From: Phil1 sp964487565
GTDB lineage: Bacteria; Bacillota; Clostridia; Christensenellales; CAG-138
NCBI GenBank assembly: GCA_964487565.1
Contig: CAZARN010000003.1
Span: 124,001-188,000 of the forward strand
Direction: 5' to 3'
DNA: 64,000 nt
This document shows, piece by piece, positions 53,087 to 62,077 of this stretch. Each line of letters begins with the position of its first letter. Within the stretch, counting starts at the first letter, position 1. A program made the translations under genes and the position numbers. Under the pieces are notes generated by a model. The model ran no database searches. It was not told the DNA's origin and saw nothing but the letters and a program-made list of their open reading frames with translations.

Positions 53087-53127
53087 GGCGCACCCGCGCG
53101 GCGCGCACGACGCGCCACGCGGGCGCC
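53087..53127 (+). terminator. Long hairpin after pmbA
   Basis: GGCGC/GCGCC, CCCGCG/CGCGGG and GGCGCG/CGCGCC stack into an almost continuous stem of about 17 pairs. No T-run follows, so it may be a stabilising 3' end or a weak terminator. Confidence 0.55.
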
Positions 53128-53133
53128 TATACT

Positions 53134-53162
53134 TTGACTGATCGCGAAAATAATGATAGAAT
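53134..53162 (+). promoter_or_regulatory. Sigma-A promoter of carD-yacL
   Basis: TTGACT (53134-53139), 17-nt spacer, TAGAAT (53157-53162), 74 nt upstream of the CarD-family start. Confidence 0.75.
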
Positions 53163-53235
53163 ATATAAAACTGAAGACAGGCGGCGTACAGGTAAGAATA
53201 ATGTGAACAAATGCGGTTGAAAGGCAGGTACTGCC

Positions 53236-53703
53236 ATGTTCCGTGTGGGAGACAGAATATGCTATCCCATGCACGGCGTCGGCGTGGTCGAGTCAATTGA
53301 GGAGCGTGAGGTGCTGGGGACGGTCTCGAGCTATTATGTGCTGCGCTTCACCATCGGAAAGATGACCGCGATGATACCTGTCGAAACGGCGCAAAGCGTC
53401 GGCCTGCGCCATGTGATCTCCAAAGAGGAGTGCGAAAAGGTACTTTCTTTCCTTCGCGAGGAGCCTTGCGAGGAAAGCGCGAACTGGAACAGACGCTACC
53501 GCGAAAACTTTGAAAAGCTGCGCGGCGGCAACATATATGATGTGGCGGACGTGGTCAAGTGCCTGCGCAGACGCGATGAAGAAAAGGGTCTGTCGGCGGG
53601 TGAAAAGAAAATGCTCAGTTCCGCGCGTCAGGTGCTCATCGCGGAGCTTGCCGCGGCGAGCGGGCGTGACGGGGACGAGCTTTTCCTTTCGATCGGACTG
53701 TAA
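53236..53703 (+). CDS. CarD-family (CarD/CdnL/TRCF) transcription factor
   Basis: 155 residues. The N-terminal RNA-polymerase-interacting fold is clear: FRVGDRICYPMHGVGVVESIEE and YYVLRFTIGKMTAMIPVE. A helical C-terminal domain follows (NWNRRYRENFEKL). CarD proteins bind RNA polymerase beta and stabilise promoter opening. AAGGCAGG lies upstream. It begins an operon with the PIN/TRAM gene. Confidence 0.93.
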   Translation: MFRVGDRICYPMHGVGVVESIEEREVLGTVSSYYVLRFTIGKMTAMIPVETAQSVGLRHVISKEECEKVLSFLREEPCEESANWNRRYRENFEKLRGGNIYDVADVVKCLRRRDEEKGLSAGEKKMLSSARQVLIAELAAASGRDGDELFLSIGL

Positions 53704-53729
53704 TTTTGTAATCAAGAGGTGATGCCGCT

Positions 53730-54827
53730 TTGGCAAAAAAAATAGCGCGCGGCGTGCTTACGCTCATCGGGGCGGGCATAGGTGTCGCAGTGATCGAGGC
53801 CATCAACGAGCTTCTGATGTTCTTTGGTCTTGCGGACATGCACAAGGTCCTCATGGAGTGGGCGCTGATGCTCATCTTTGTGGCGGGGGCGCTTATATTT
53901 GCAATCATAATTTATTTTTTGGCCCCGCGCATGATCGAGAGCTTCTCACGCTTCATAAGCGCCGTTGAAAACAAGCTTTCGGATATGTCCATGGCGGAGA
54001 TATTCTTCGGCGTGGTGGGCCTCATCGTGGGCCTTGTGATCGCGTTTCTGATGAGCACGCTGACGGCGAAAATGTCGCTCAACTGGCTCGCGTTCTTCAT
54101 AAACGCAGTCATGTATTTTACCTTCGGATACCTTGGGTGGACGGTCGTCACAAAGCGCAGGGGCGAGATAAACACCCCTTCCTGGTTCAAGCGCAGCTCG
54201 AGGGACAAGGCCGGCAAAACGAGCGCCGTCGCGCGGCCGAAGATACTCGACACCTCGGTGATAATCGACGGGCGCATCGCGGACATATGCGGCACGGGCA
54301 TAATCGAGGGAACGATAATCGTGCCGGCGTTTGTGCTGCGCGAGCTTCGCCATATCGCGGACAACGCGGATCCGCTCAAGCGCAACCGCGGCCGCAGGGG
54401 TCTTGACATACTCAACCGCATGCAGGAGGAGCTTGACATACCCATAAAGGTCGTCGAAAACGATTATGAGGACATACCGGAGGTCGACGCAAAGCTTATC
54501 AAGCTCGCATATGACATGAACGGGGTCGTTGTGACGAACGATTACAATCTCAACAAGGTGGCGGGCGTGCAGCGCGTGCCGGTGCTCAATATAAACGAGC
54601 TTGCAAACGCGATAAAGCCTGTGCTTCTTCCTGGCGAGGAAATGAACGTTTCGATCATGAAGGAAGGGCGCGAAACAGGTCAGGGCGTCGCGTATCTGTC
54701 CGACGGCACGATGATCGTCGTCACGGGCGGGCGCAAATATCTCGGCGAAGAGGTGGCCGTCGTCGTGACGAGCGCGTTGCAGACCTCGGCCGGCAGGATG
54801 ATATTCGCAAAGATAAAGGATGAATGA
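53730..54827 (+). CDS. PIN/TRAM-domain membrane protein (YacL-like)
   Basis: 365 residues with a TTG start at 53730 behind AAGAGGTGATG. Four membrane helices (residues about 8-125) are followed by a PIN nuclease domain (KILDTSVIIDGRIADI with the catalytic Asp residues, then VVTNDYNLNKVA) and a C-terminal TRAM domain (GQGVAYLSDGTMIVVTGG). YacL-like proteins are believed to be membrane-anchored ribonucleases. In many Firmicutes yacL is followed by ispD; here it is not. Confidence 0.93.
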   Translation: MAKKIARGVLTLIGAGIGVAVIEAINELLMFFGLADMHKVLMEWALMLIFVAGALIFAIIIYFLAPRMIESFSRFISAVENKLSDMSMAEIFFGVVGLIVGLVIAFLMSTLTAKMSLNWLAFFINAVMYFTFGYLGWTVVTKRRGEINTPSWFKRSSRDKAGKTSAVARPKILDTSVIIDGRIADICGTGIIEGTIIVPAFVLRELRHIADNADPLKRNRGRRGLDILNRMQEELDIPIKVVENDYEDIPEVDAKLIKLAYDMNGVVVTNDYNLNKVAGVQRVPVLNINELANAIKPVLLPGEEMNVSIMKEGRETGQGVAYLSDGTMIVVTGGRKYLGEEVAVVVTSALQTSAGRMIFAKIKDE

Positions 54828-54877
54828 CAAGCCCTGCCGCCGCGCGCGGCACGGACATTTCAAACGAAGCATACAGG

Positions 54878-54909
54878 GGGAGCCGGGCGGGGAACCGCAT
54901 CCGGCTCCC
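54878..54909 (+). terminator. Hairpin after the YacL-like gene
   Basis: GGGAGCCGG and CCGGCTCCC form a perfect 9-bp stem with a 14-nt loop, 50 nt after the stop codon. No T-run is visible. Confidence 0.45.
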
Positions 54910-55012
54910 GTCCATATCGGGCGAAACCGCGCGGGCGGACACAGCGCCGCACGCAAAGTCAGGAAGGACGCGCGCGGAAACGGTATAATCGTATAAACAC
55001 GGGAGGAAGAGG

Positions 55013-55888
55013 ATGGACTGGATAACCGGCATCGAGCGGGCGTTGGATTATACCGAAGCGCATCTGACGGACGAGGTAAATTTTGAGGCAGCGGCGAAGG
55101 AGGCCTGTTCGTCGGCGTTTCACTTCCAAAGGATGTTCACGATGCTGTGCGGTTTCACGCTTGGGGATTATATCCGCATGCGCCGTATGACGCTTGCCGC
55201 GGAGGAGCTTATGCGCACGGACGCGAAGGTGATCGATCTCGCCCTCAAGTACGGCTACGACACGCCCGAAAGCTTCACCCGCGCGTTCGCGCGCTTCCAC
55301 GGCGTAACGCCGAGCGAAGCCCGGCGCGGCGGCGGTATAAAGTCGTTCTCGAGACTTTCCGTAAAACTTATTTTATCCGGAGGAAACACCATGGATTACA
55401 GGATCGAAAAGAAGGACGCGTTCAAGGTCATATGCAAAAAGAAACAGGTGACAAAGCCGCAGGGCGACACAGCCACGGCTGACATTTCGGCGTTCTGGAA
55501 CGAGTGCGGCAGCGACGGCACCATGCAGGAAATTTGCAAATACGCCGATTTCGCGGCGTTCGGGGGGATACTGGGCATTTGCTTTTCGGGCGAGATGGCG
55601 GACTCAGGCTTCCCATACGGCATAGGCGCGCAGTACAACGGAAAGCCGACATGCGGCGAAAAGCTCGACATCGTGGAGATACCTGCGCATACCTACGCCG
55701 TGTTCAAGTGCAGGGGCAAAATGCCGGATGCGTTCAAGGCCACATACAAGAAGATATGCACGGAGTTTTTTCCGCAAAGCGGGTATGAATACGGCAGCGG
55801 CATAGAGCTTGAGGTCTATCCGTCGGATAACGTGACGGATCCGGATTATTCGTGCGAGATATGGATAGCCGTCAACGAGAAAAAATGA
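55013..55888 (+). CDS. AraC-type regulator with GyrI-like effector domain
   Basis: 291 residues. Residues 8-105 contain the two helix-turn-helix motifs of AraC/XylS proteins (NFEAAAKEACSSAFHFQRMF and SFTRAFARFHGVTPSEA). Residues 125-291 form a GyrI/BmrR-type effector-binding domain that usually senses small molecules or peptides. Rob-like activators share this layout and often control efflux. Target unknown. The start follows GGGAGGAAGAGG and TATAAT is at 54983-54988. Confidence 0.9.
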   Translation: MDWITGIERALDYTEAHLTDEVNFEAAAKEACSSAFHFQRMFTMLCGFTLGDYIRMRRMTLAAEELMRTDAKVIDLALKYGYDTPESFTRAFARFHGVTPSEARRGGGIKSFSRLSVKLILSGGNTMDYRIEKKDAFKVICKKKQVTKPQGDTATADISAFWNECGSDGTMQEICKYADFAAFGGILGICFSGEMADSGFPYGIGAQYNGKPTCGEKLDIVEIPAHTYAVFKCRGKMPDAFKATYKKICTEFFPQSGYEYGSGIELEVYPSDNVTDPDYSCEIWIAVNEKK

Positions 55889-55923
55889 GCCGCGGCAATG
55901 ACGCGCGAATATACGGCATAAGC

Positions 55924-55949
55924 AAACAGCACCCTCGCGGGTGCTGTTT
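55924..55949. terminator. Bidirectional terminator
   Basis: AAACAGCACCC and GGGTGCTGTTT with loop TCGC, between the convergent AraC-type and M20 genes; T-runs on both strands. Confidence 0.9.
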
Positions 55950-55978
55950 TCATCATGGCCGCGCACACGGCGGGAAGC

Positions 55979-57202
55979 TTATCTGACGCCCATCGTATAC
56001 CAGATGACGAGCGCGTATATCTTGATCGCGTCAATGAAGTCGTCCGCGGTGACATATTCGTTGATCGTGCCGAGCAGCCTGTAATCGCCAGGGCCGTAAA
56101 CGGGCATAACGATGCCTGTTTTGGCGACGACATGCGATGCGTCCGTTCCGCCTTCGCTGCCCGTTATGCGAAGCTCTGTGCCGCGCACGAGGCGCTGCGC
56201 TTCGCGCACGGCAGAAACCACCTGCGCGTCCCGCGGCAGCTCCACGGGCGGACGCCAGTTATCCCATTCGCGAAGCTCCGCCTTGAAATCCGGATCGGCG
56301 GCATGGAGAGCATCGAATATATCCTGAAACTCCGCAAGCACCTTTTCCTTCGTCTCGCATGGGACCATACGGCGCGTGACTGTCACACGGCAGCGGTCGG
56401 GCACGAGATTTGTGGCCTCGCCGCCGTCGATGAGGGTTGCAAGCACGCTCGGCGGCTCAAGCAGATCGTGCTTGAGGGTGGGATCGGCGCGCAGCTTTTC
56501 GTTGAGCGAGGTTATCGCAAGCACGAGCTTCGCAGCCTTCTCGATCGCGCTTATGCCCAGATACGGCCTTGCGCCGAACGCGCCGCGCCCGATGACGGTG
56601 ATTATCACGCGGAAAACGCCCTTTGTGGCCATGTTTATCTCATCAAGATCGGTGGGCTCGCAGTTGAGGCCGAAATCGTCCTCGCGCTCCTTCTTTATGT
56701 AGCCGTGCTCGAGCAGCCACAGCATACCGTATTTGCCGCATATTTCCTCGTCGCAGACGCCCGTGAACATCACCTTGCCGCGAAGGGGCAGCTTGAGCGC
56801 GTTGAGCACAAGACCCGCAAAAAAGGAGCTGAACGTGCCGGATTTCATATCCACGGTGCCGCGGCCGAATATCTTTCCGTCCTCCATGTCGGCCGAAAAC
56901 GGCTTGTGTACCCACTGGCTCTCCTCCTGAGGGGCGATAAGATCCATATGCCCGTTGAAGGTGAATGTGGGGCCGTCCTCGATGCCGCGCAGATATGCGA
57001 GAACATTCGGATGATCGGGCGATTCGCCGACGATCTCAACATCGTCGAAGCCGCGTGCCCTGAGGCCCGCAACGAGCGCTTCCGCAACGCCGCGCTCCTG
57101 CCGCGTGAAGCTCTTTTCGCGCACAAGCTCGCGGAAAAACTCCACCAGATCGTCCCGCCGCGCTTCGACGGCGTCGATTATTCTTTTTTCAACAGCGTCC
57201 AT
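55979..57202 (-). CDS. M20 family metallopeptidase (ArgE/DapE/CPG2-like)
   Basis: 407 residues. Zinc ligands and catalytic residues follow the M20 pattern: FNGHMDLI (His, Asp), GRGTVDMKSG (Asp), CDEEICGKYG (Glu pair), and GSEGGTDASHV later. It removes acyl groups or peptidic N-terminal residues. The start at 57202 follows AAAGGACAAAAA. Substrate uncertain among amidohydrolase, deacylase and dipeptidase activities. Confidence 0.92.
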   Translation of the reverse strand: MDAVEKRIIDAVEARRDDLVEFFRELVREKSFTRQERGVAEALVAGLRARGFDDVEIVGESPDHPNVLAYLRGIEDGPTFTFNGHMDLIAPQEESQWVHKPFSADMEDGKIFGRGTVDMKSGTFSSFFAGLVLNALKLPLRGKVMFTGVCDEEICGKYGMLWLLEHGYIKKEREDDFGLNCEPTDLDEINMATKGVFRVIITVIGRGAFGARPYLGISAIEKAAKLVLAITSLNEKLRADPTLKHDLLEPPSVLATLIDGGEATNLVPDRCRVTVTRRMVPCETKEKVLAEFQDIFDALHAADPDFKAELREWDNWRPPVELPRDAQVVSAVREAQRLVRGTELRITGSEGGTDASHVVAKTGIVMPVYGPGDYRLLGTINEYVTADDFIDAIKIYALVIWYTMGVR

Positions 57203-57358
57203 TTTTTGTCCTTTCATGATCCGTGATCCCGGAGGTGTCGTTCATCATCTTCACACCAAAAACGGTTTTTGTCAATGAGTGACGCGGCGCGAAGGATGTG
57301 ATACAATCATGAAGAAGCTTATTTGGCGGCATATCATCTTTACGGAGGAATTTTTAAT

Positions 57359-58855
57359 ATGAACGACGCAAAAACGAAATTCAAGGCGCTGCTTGCAAAG
57401 ATGCACGCATATAACCACGCCATGAGCGCGCTCAATTATGACGCGGAGACCGTGATGCCGAAAAAAGGCGCGGAAGATCTTGCGAAAACACTGGGCGTGC
57501 TTTCCGAGGAAAGCTATCGCCTTTCAACGGGCGACGAGATGCGCGAGCTGCTTGCAAGCCTCGGGCAAGTGAAGGACGAGCTTGATATCGTCACGAGGCG
57601 CGAGGTGGAGGAGCTTGATCTCGAGCTGACAAAGCTTTCGCGCATCCCCATGGAGGAATACGTTCAATATTCCATGGATGTGAGCGCCGCCACAAACTGC
57701 TGGCGCACGGCGAAGCTGCAAAACGATTTCGCGGCTTTCGCGCCCTATCTTGAAAAGATCGTCGCGTACAACAGGCGCATGCCGCGCTATATAAAGCCCG
57801 AGATGAAGCCGTATGACGCGCTGCTTGACGAGTTTGAGAAGGATCTCACCATGGATACGCTCGACGTGTATTTCAAAAACGTGCGCGAGGCGCTTGTGCC
57901 CGTCGTGCACGCCATCGGAGAGCGCGGCGTTCAGCCCGATATGGAGCCGCTGCACGCTTCATTCCCCGTCGAGGGGCAGAGGAAGCTTACGGACAAGCTC
58001 GCTTCCATACTCACGATCGACAGGGATCGCTGCGCCATAGGCGAGGTGGAGCATCCGTTCACCGGCGGGACAAGCAAAAACGACGTGCGCCTGACCACGC
58101 ATTATCATGAAAACGACGTGCTTTCAAGCTTTTTCAGCGTCGTGCACGAGGGCGGTCACTCGATATACGAGCTGAATACCGGCGACGAGCTGGTCGGCTC
58201 CCCGCTCGGCACGGGCGCCAGCATGGGCATACACGAAAGCCAAAGCCGTCTTTTTGAAAACATGATCGGCAGGAGCCGTGAATTCATCGAGCTTGTTTAT
58301 CCGTCGATGGCGGAGATATTCCCGCAGCAGATGAAGCGCATCTCGCCCGAGCATCTTTACCGCGCGGCCAATTATGCCGCGCCCTCCCTCATACGCACGG
58401 AGGCGGATGAGCTGACGTATTCCATGCACATAATGGTGCGTTACGAGCTTGAAAAGCAACTCATCGACGGTGCGCTTGAGGTGCGCGACCTGCCCGAAGC
58501 GTGGAGAGCGCTTTACATGGAATATCTCGGCGTGAAGGTGCCCGACGACACGCAAGGCGTGCTTCAGGATTCGCACTGGGCGGGCGGCACGTTCGGGTAT
58601 TTCCCGTCATATTCGATAGGCAGCGCCTACGCCGCGCAGATATATGACGCAATGGCGCATAGCGTTGACATAAGCGGCGCGATACGCTCCGGCGATCTGT
58701 CGCCTATAGTCAGGCATCTCACCGAGAGGATATATCGCTTCGGCTGCATCAAGAAGCCGGCCGAACTGATCCTTTCAGCCTGCGGCGCCGAGTTTGATCC
58801 CTCGTATTACACGCGCTACCTCACCGAAAAATACACCGCGCTCTACGAGCTTTGA
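57359..58855 (+). CDS. M32 family carboxypeptidase
   Basis: 498 residues. HEGGH (near residue 263, in VVHEGGHSIYE) is the M32 zinc motif, followed by GIHESQSRLFENMIG, the second family signature. It removes C-terminal residues from peptides in the cytoplasm. The start follows CGGAGGAATTTTTA. It is next to the divergent M20 gene, a cluster of peptidases. Confidence 0.94.
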   Translation: MNDAKTKFKALLAKMHAYNHAMSALNYDAETVMPKKGAEDLAKTLGVLSEESYRLSTGDEMRELLASLGQVKDELDIVTRREVEELDLELTKLSRIPMEEYVQYSMDVSAATNCWRTAKLQNDFAAFAPYLEKIVAYNRRMPRYIKPEMKPYDALLDEFEKDLTMDTLDVYFKNVREALVPVVHAIGERGVQPDMEPLHASFPVEGQRKLTDKLASILTIDRDRCAIGEVEHPFTGGTSKNDVRLTTHYHENDVLSSFFSVVHEGGHSIYELNTGDELVGSPLGTGASMGIHESQSRLFENMIGRSREFIELVYPSMAEIFPQQMKRISPEHLYRAANYAAPSLIRTEADELTYSMHIMVRYELEKQLIDGALEVRDLPEAWRALYMEYLGVKVPDDTQGVLQDSHWAGGTFGYFPSYSIGSAYAAQIYDAMAHSVDISGAIRSGDLSPIVRHLTERIYRFGCIKKPAELILSACGAEFDPSYYTRYLTEKYTALYEL

Positions 58856-58876
58856 CAGACCGGAGGGAAGGCTGAC

Positions 58877-60046
58877 ATGCCCGTTTTCATAAAAAACGAG
58901 AATATGCGATGCGTGACGCCGCTCGACAACACCTTCATATGCGATCACATGCCCAAGGCGCCTGGGGAATATGTCAAGGTCTATATTTACGGGCTGATGC
59001 GCGCGCTTTCGCCGGGGGAGGATAACGAGAGCTGTCCGTTCACGGATGAGCAGCTTGCCGCGGCGTACACATACTGGCAGGGCGAAGGGCTTGTGCGCGT
59101 GGTTCAGACAGACCCGCTGAGCGTTGAATATCGCGAGGTCGGCGCGCAATACTCCGGCTCGGCAAGGAAATACGCATCCCTCGTCGCAAAGCTTACCGAG
59201 GCCGCGGGTACCCGCGTGTTTTCCGGGCATGAGCTTTCGGAAATATACGACTGGATAGAAACGTTCCGCTTCGAGCAGGACGCCGCCGTGCTTCTCGTTT
59301 CAGACAGCATAGCGCGTCACGGCGCGCGCGTGAGGCAATGGCAAATGAACGCGGAGGCGAAGCTTTGGGCGGATAACGGAATAATGACCGTTGAGGATGC
59401 GCGCGCGTTCATCGCGAGGCGCGACGAGCGCAATCGCGGCGCGCAGGCGGTGCTTGCAAGGTGGAAGCGCCCGCGCGCGGCCACCGAGGACGAGCTTGCC
59501 CTCTATGCCAAATGGAGGGAGGACTGGGGCTTCACGGACGAGGCGATACTTGGCGCGTGCGCGGAGCTTACGGGCGCGGAGAAGCCGAGCTTCAAATATC
59601 TCGACGCGGTGCTCGACACATACCGCATAAAGGGCGCGATCACCGCGGAGGCGGCAAACGCCGTGCGCGCGCAAAGAGACGCAACGGGCGAGCTTGCGCG
59701 ACTGATGCTGGCGCGGGCGGGTGTGGAGCGCGCGCCGACGGCGGCGCAGAAGGACGACGTGGATCTTTGGCGCAACAGATGGCATATGGACGCGGAGCTG
59801 CTGCTGCTCGCTTCGGACGCCTCAAAAAACGCGGCGCAGCCCTATGCCGCGATAAAAAAGCTCGTCACCGCCTGGCATGAGACGAATATCTCCGACCTTG
59901 CGGCGGCGCGCGCGGATATCGAAAAGCACTCCCGCGAGAACGAGCGGCGCGACGCAGCAAAAAAAGCCCGCGCGTACGGCAGCGGACAGAGAAAATACAC
60001 CGAGGAAGAATTGAAAAAGATAGGCGTTGATATCCTTGACGACTGA
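58877..60046 (+). CDS. DnaD-domain protein
   Basis: 389 residues. The N-terminal part is a winged-helix-like region; the centre and C-terminal half carry two helical DnaD/DnaB_2-type repeats, each with W-x-x-x-G-(F/M) and YRIKGAITAEAANA-like segments. Proteins of this type help load the replicative helicase. The usual partner dnaC is not downstream. GGAGGGAAG lies upstream of the ATG. Confidence 0.82.
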   Translation: MPVFIKNENMRCVTPLDNTFICDHMPKAPGEYVKVYIYGLMRALSPGEDNESCPFTDEQLAAAYTYWQGEGLVRVVQTDPLSVEYREVGAQYSGSARKYASLVAKLTEAAGTRVFSGHELSEIYDWIETFRFEQDAAVLLVSDSIARHGARVRQWQMNAEAKLWADNGIMTVEDARAFIARRDERNRGAQAVLARWKRPRAATEDELALYAKWREDWGFTDEAILGACAELTGAEKPSFKYLDAVLDTYRIKGAITAEAANAVRAQRDATGELARLMLARAGVERAPTAAQKDDVDLWRNRWHMDAELLLLASDASKNAAQPYAAIKKLVTAWHETNISDLAAARADIEKHSRENERRDAAKKARAYGSGQRKYTEEELKKIGVDILDD

Positions 60047-60102
60047 CGCGCGGCATTGCGCATCAAATATAATATATCCCGCATAAACGGGGCCGGAGGC
60101 GG

Positions 60103-60131
60103 TTGACTTCGGCCCCGCGTGATGTTATTTT
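60103..60131 (+). promoter_or_regulatory. Sigma-A promoter of the phosphate acyltransferase gene
   Basis: TTGACT (60103-60108), 17-nt spacer, TATTTT (60126-60131). GGGGCCG (60089-60095) and CGGCCCC (60110-60116) flank the -35 box and may be the terminator of the DnaD-domain gene or an operator. Confidence 0.6.
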
Positions 60132-60183
60132 CATCATAACATAAACAGGCAGATCGCTGTTTTCAACGGAGGTTTTATCGCAT

Positions 60184-61104
60184 ATGAAGCTCGATTCACT
60201 TGAAAAGATCAATTCGGCCGCAAAAGCCCATGACGGGGGCCGCGTTGCCGTTGCGGCCGCGCATGACGGCGATGTGCTTTCCGCCGTGGCGCGCGCCGGG
60301 CGCGAGGGCATATGCTCTGCGCTCCTTTTCGGCAATGAGAAAAAGATCCGCGCCATACTTGAAGAGCTCGGCGAGGATGCGGCAAACTACGCCATAACGG
60401 ACTGCGCGACCGACGCGGAGTGCGCCGCGGGGGCTGTGGCTGCGGTCGCCGCGGGCAAGGCGGATTTTCTGATGAAGGGACTGCTCAACACAACGGATAT
60501 GCTCCGCGCGGTGGTGCATAAGGAATCGGGGATGGTGACGGACAGACTTCTGAGCCATGTCATGTTCTATGAAACGGATGATTACGGCAAGCTGATCGCG
60601 GATACGGACGGCGGCATGAATCCATATCCAGATCTTGATAAAAAGATCCTTATATTGGAGAACGCGGCGCTTCTCATGAAGGCGCTCGGCTATGGCAGGA
60701 TATACGCCTCCTGCGTGTGCGGAAGCGAGGTCGTGAGCCAAAAGATACAGGCGACGGTCGACGCGCAGATGATCGCGGGCATGAGCGAGCGCTGGGACAA
60801 ATACGATATGAAGGTGATCGGCCCCGTGGGGCTCGACCTTGCGGTAAGCCCGACCGCCTGCCGGCACAAAGGCTTCACGGCCGAGGGCTGCGGCGAGGCG
60901 GACATACTGCTGTTCCCGACCTATGAGGTGGGCAACAGCGTGGGCAAATCCCTGACCTATTTCGCGGGCGCGAGAAGCGCCGGGATAGTGCTCGGCGCAA
61001 AGGCGCCCATCGTGCTCGTCTCGCGCGCGGACAGCGCGGATGTCAAGCTCGCCTCGATCGCCCTTGCAACCGTCGTCGCGCGCACCGGCGTTTTCGGGGC
61101 CTGA
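60184..61104 (+). CDS. Phosphate butyryltransferase-type acyltransferase
   Basis: 306 residues. It follows the Ptb/Pta family pattern: FLMKGLLNTTDMLRAV, DGGMNPYPDLDKK, and GPVGLDLAVSPTA, and ends with SADVKLASIALA. It exchanges phosphate and CoA on an acyl group, providing acyl phosphate for ATP formation. No kinase (buk or ack) gene is next to it. Acyl specificity (butyryl or branched chain) cannot be set. Confidence 0.88.
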   Translation: MKLDSLEKINSAAKAHDGGRVAVAAAHDGDVLSAVARAGREGICSALLFGNEKKIRAILEELGEDAANYAITDCATDAECAAGAVAAVAAGKADFLMKGLLNTTDMLRAVVHKESGMVTDRLLSHVMFYETDDYGKLIADTDGGMNPYPDLDKKILILENAALLMKALGYGRIYASCVCGSEVVSQKIQATVDAQMIAGMSERWDKYDMKVIGPVGLDLAVSPTACRHKGFTAEGCGEADILLFPTYEVGNSVGKSLTYFAGARSAGIVLGAKAPIVLVSRADSADVKLASIALATVVARTGVFGA

Positions 61105-61170
61105 CGCGCGGCGATTGCCGCGACGGGCGCGGTGATGGTATAATGAGCTATTACCGCAGGAGGTGACAGT

Positions 61171-62028
61171 ATGCTCAAAAAAGAGGGTATCGATCTTTGG
61201 AACGCGCTGCGCTTCGGGCTCGTGTTTTCCGGCGGCGGCGCAAAGGGCGCGTATGAAGCGGGCGCTGTGCGCGCCATGCGGGAGCTTGACGTTGCGGACA
61301 GGGTCTACGGTGTTTCGGGAACAAGCGTGGGCGCGCTGAACACGCTCGTGTACGCAATGGATGACGGCGCGGAGCTTTCAAGCCTGTGGGAAAACGTGAG
61401 CCTTGCGACGGTAGTGACGGCAAAACAGCCCGAGAACCGCGGGATTAGAGAGGTTTTTTCGCAGATAAGCGCTCAGATAAGCGACAGCGAGGGAGTATGC
61501 ACGCAGGCGTCGCTCAGGCGGCTGATCGGCGAAACGGCGGATTTTGAAAAGATACGTTCGCACCGCGCCTCGCTTTATGCCTGCGCGTATGATATCGAAG
61601 CAAGACATGTGGAGTATTTTGACCTCAAAAAGCTCGGCAACGAGGAAATGGTGGACGCTGTGCTTGCAAGCGCCGCGATACCGCATGTGTATGACCCCGT
61701 GCTCATCAACGGGAAAAAATACGCGGACGGCGGCATAAACGATCCGTCATACGGCGTGAAGAACAGCGATGTTACGCCCATCGCTCCACTTCAGGACGCA
61801 GGGCTTGACATACTCATCGTCATCCATCTTCGCGAGCAGGAAACGCGCGACATCGATCACATCGGCACGACAAGGCTTCTGCACATATATCCGTCGCATC
61901 CGCTTGAACCTGTTAAGGGCACGGGGACGATGATGTTCACGCACTCCTCGATAAGGGACAGGATGTCGCTTGGATACAGCGATATGACGTCGGCGCTCGC
62001 CGGACTTTTGATGGAATATCTGAGGTGA
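61171..62028 (+). CDS. Patatin-like phospholipase family protein
   Basis: 285 residues. The oxyanion hole SGGGAKGAYEAG (residues about 19-30), nucleophile GVSGTSVGAL (near residue 52) and catalytic YADGGINDP (near residue 189) are all present. It hydrolyses acyl esters of lipids in the cytoplasm or at the membrane. The start follows AGGAGG. A TATAAT lies at 61138-61143. Confidence 0.93.
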   Translation: MLKKEGIDLWNALRFGLVFSGGGAKGAYEAGAVRAMRELDVADRVYGVSGTSVGALNTLVYAMDDGAELSSLWENVSLATVVTAKQPENRGIREVFSQISAQISDSEGVCTQASLRRLIGETADFEKIRSHRASLYACAYDIEARHVEYFDLKKLGNEEMVDAVLASAAIPHVYDPVLINGKKYADGGINDPSYGVKNSDVTPIAPLQDAGLDILIVIHLREQETRDIDHIGTTRLLHIYPSHPLEPVKGTGTMMFTHSSIRDRMSLGYSDMTSALAGLLMEYLR

Positions 62029-62037
62029 ATATATAAA

Positions 62038-62059
62038 GGCCGCGGCTTCTGCCGCGGCC
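62038..62059. terminator. Perfect 9-bp terminator hairpin
   Basis: GGCCGCGGC and GCCGCGGCC with loop TTCT followed by TTTT; between the convergent patatin and prs genes. Confidence 0.9.
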
Positions 62060-62077
62060 TTTTGCTTTTTTGGGGGT

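Noticed and set aside
55955..57226. 423-codon plus-strand frame opposite the M20 peptidase gene
   Set aside because: Antisense shadow; the minus-strand gene has all catalytic motifs.
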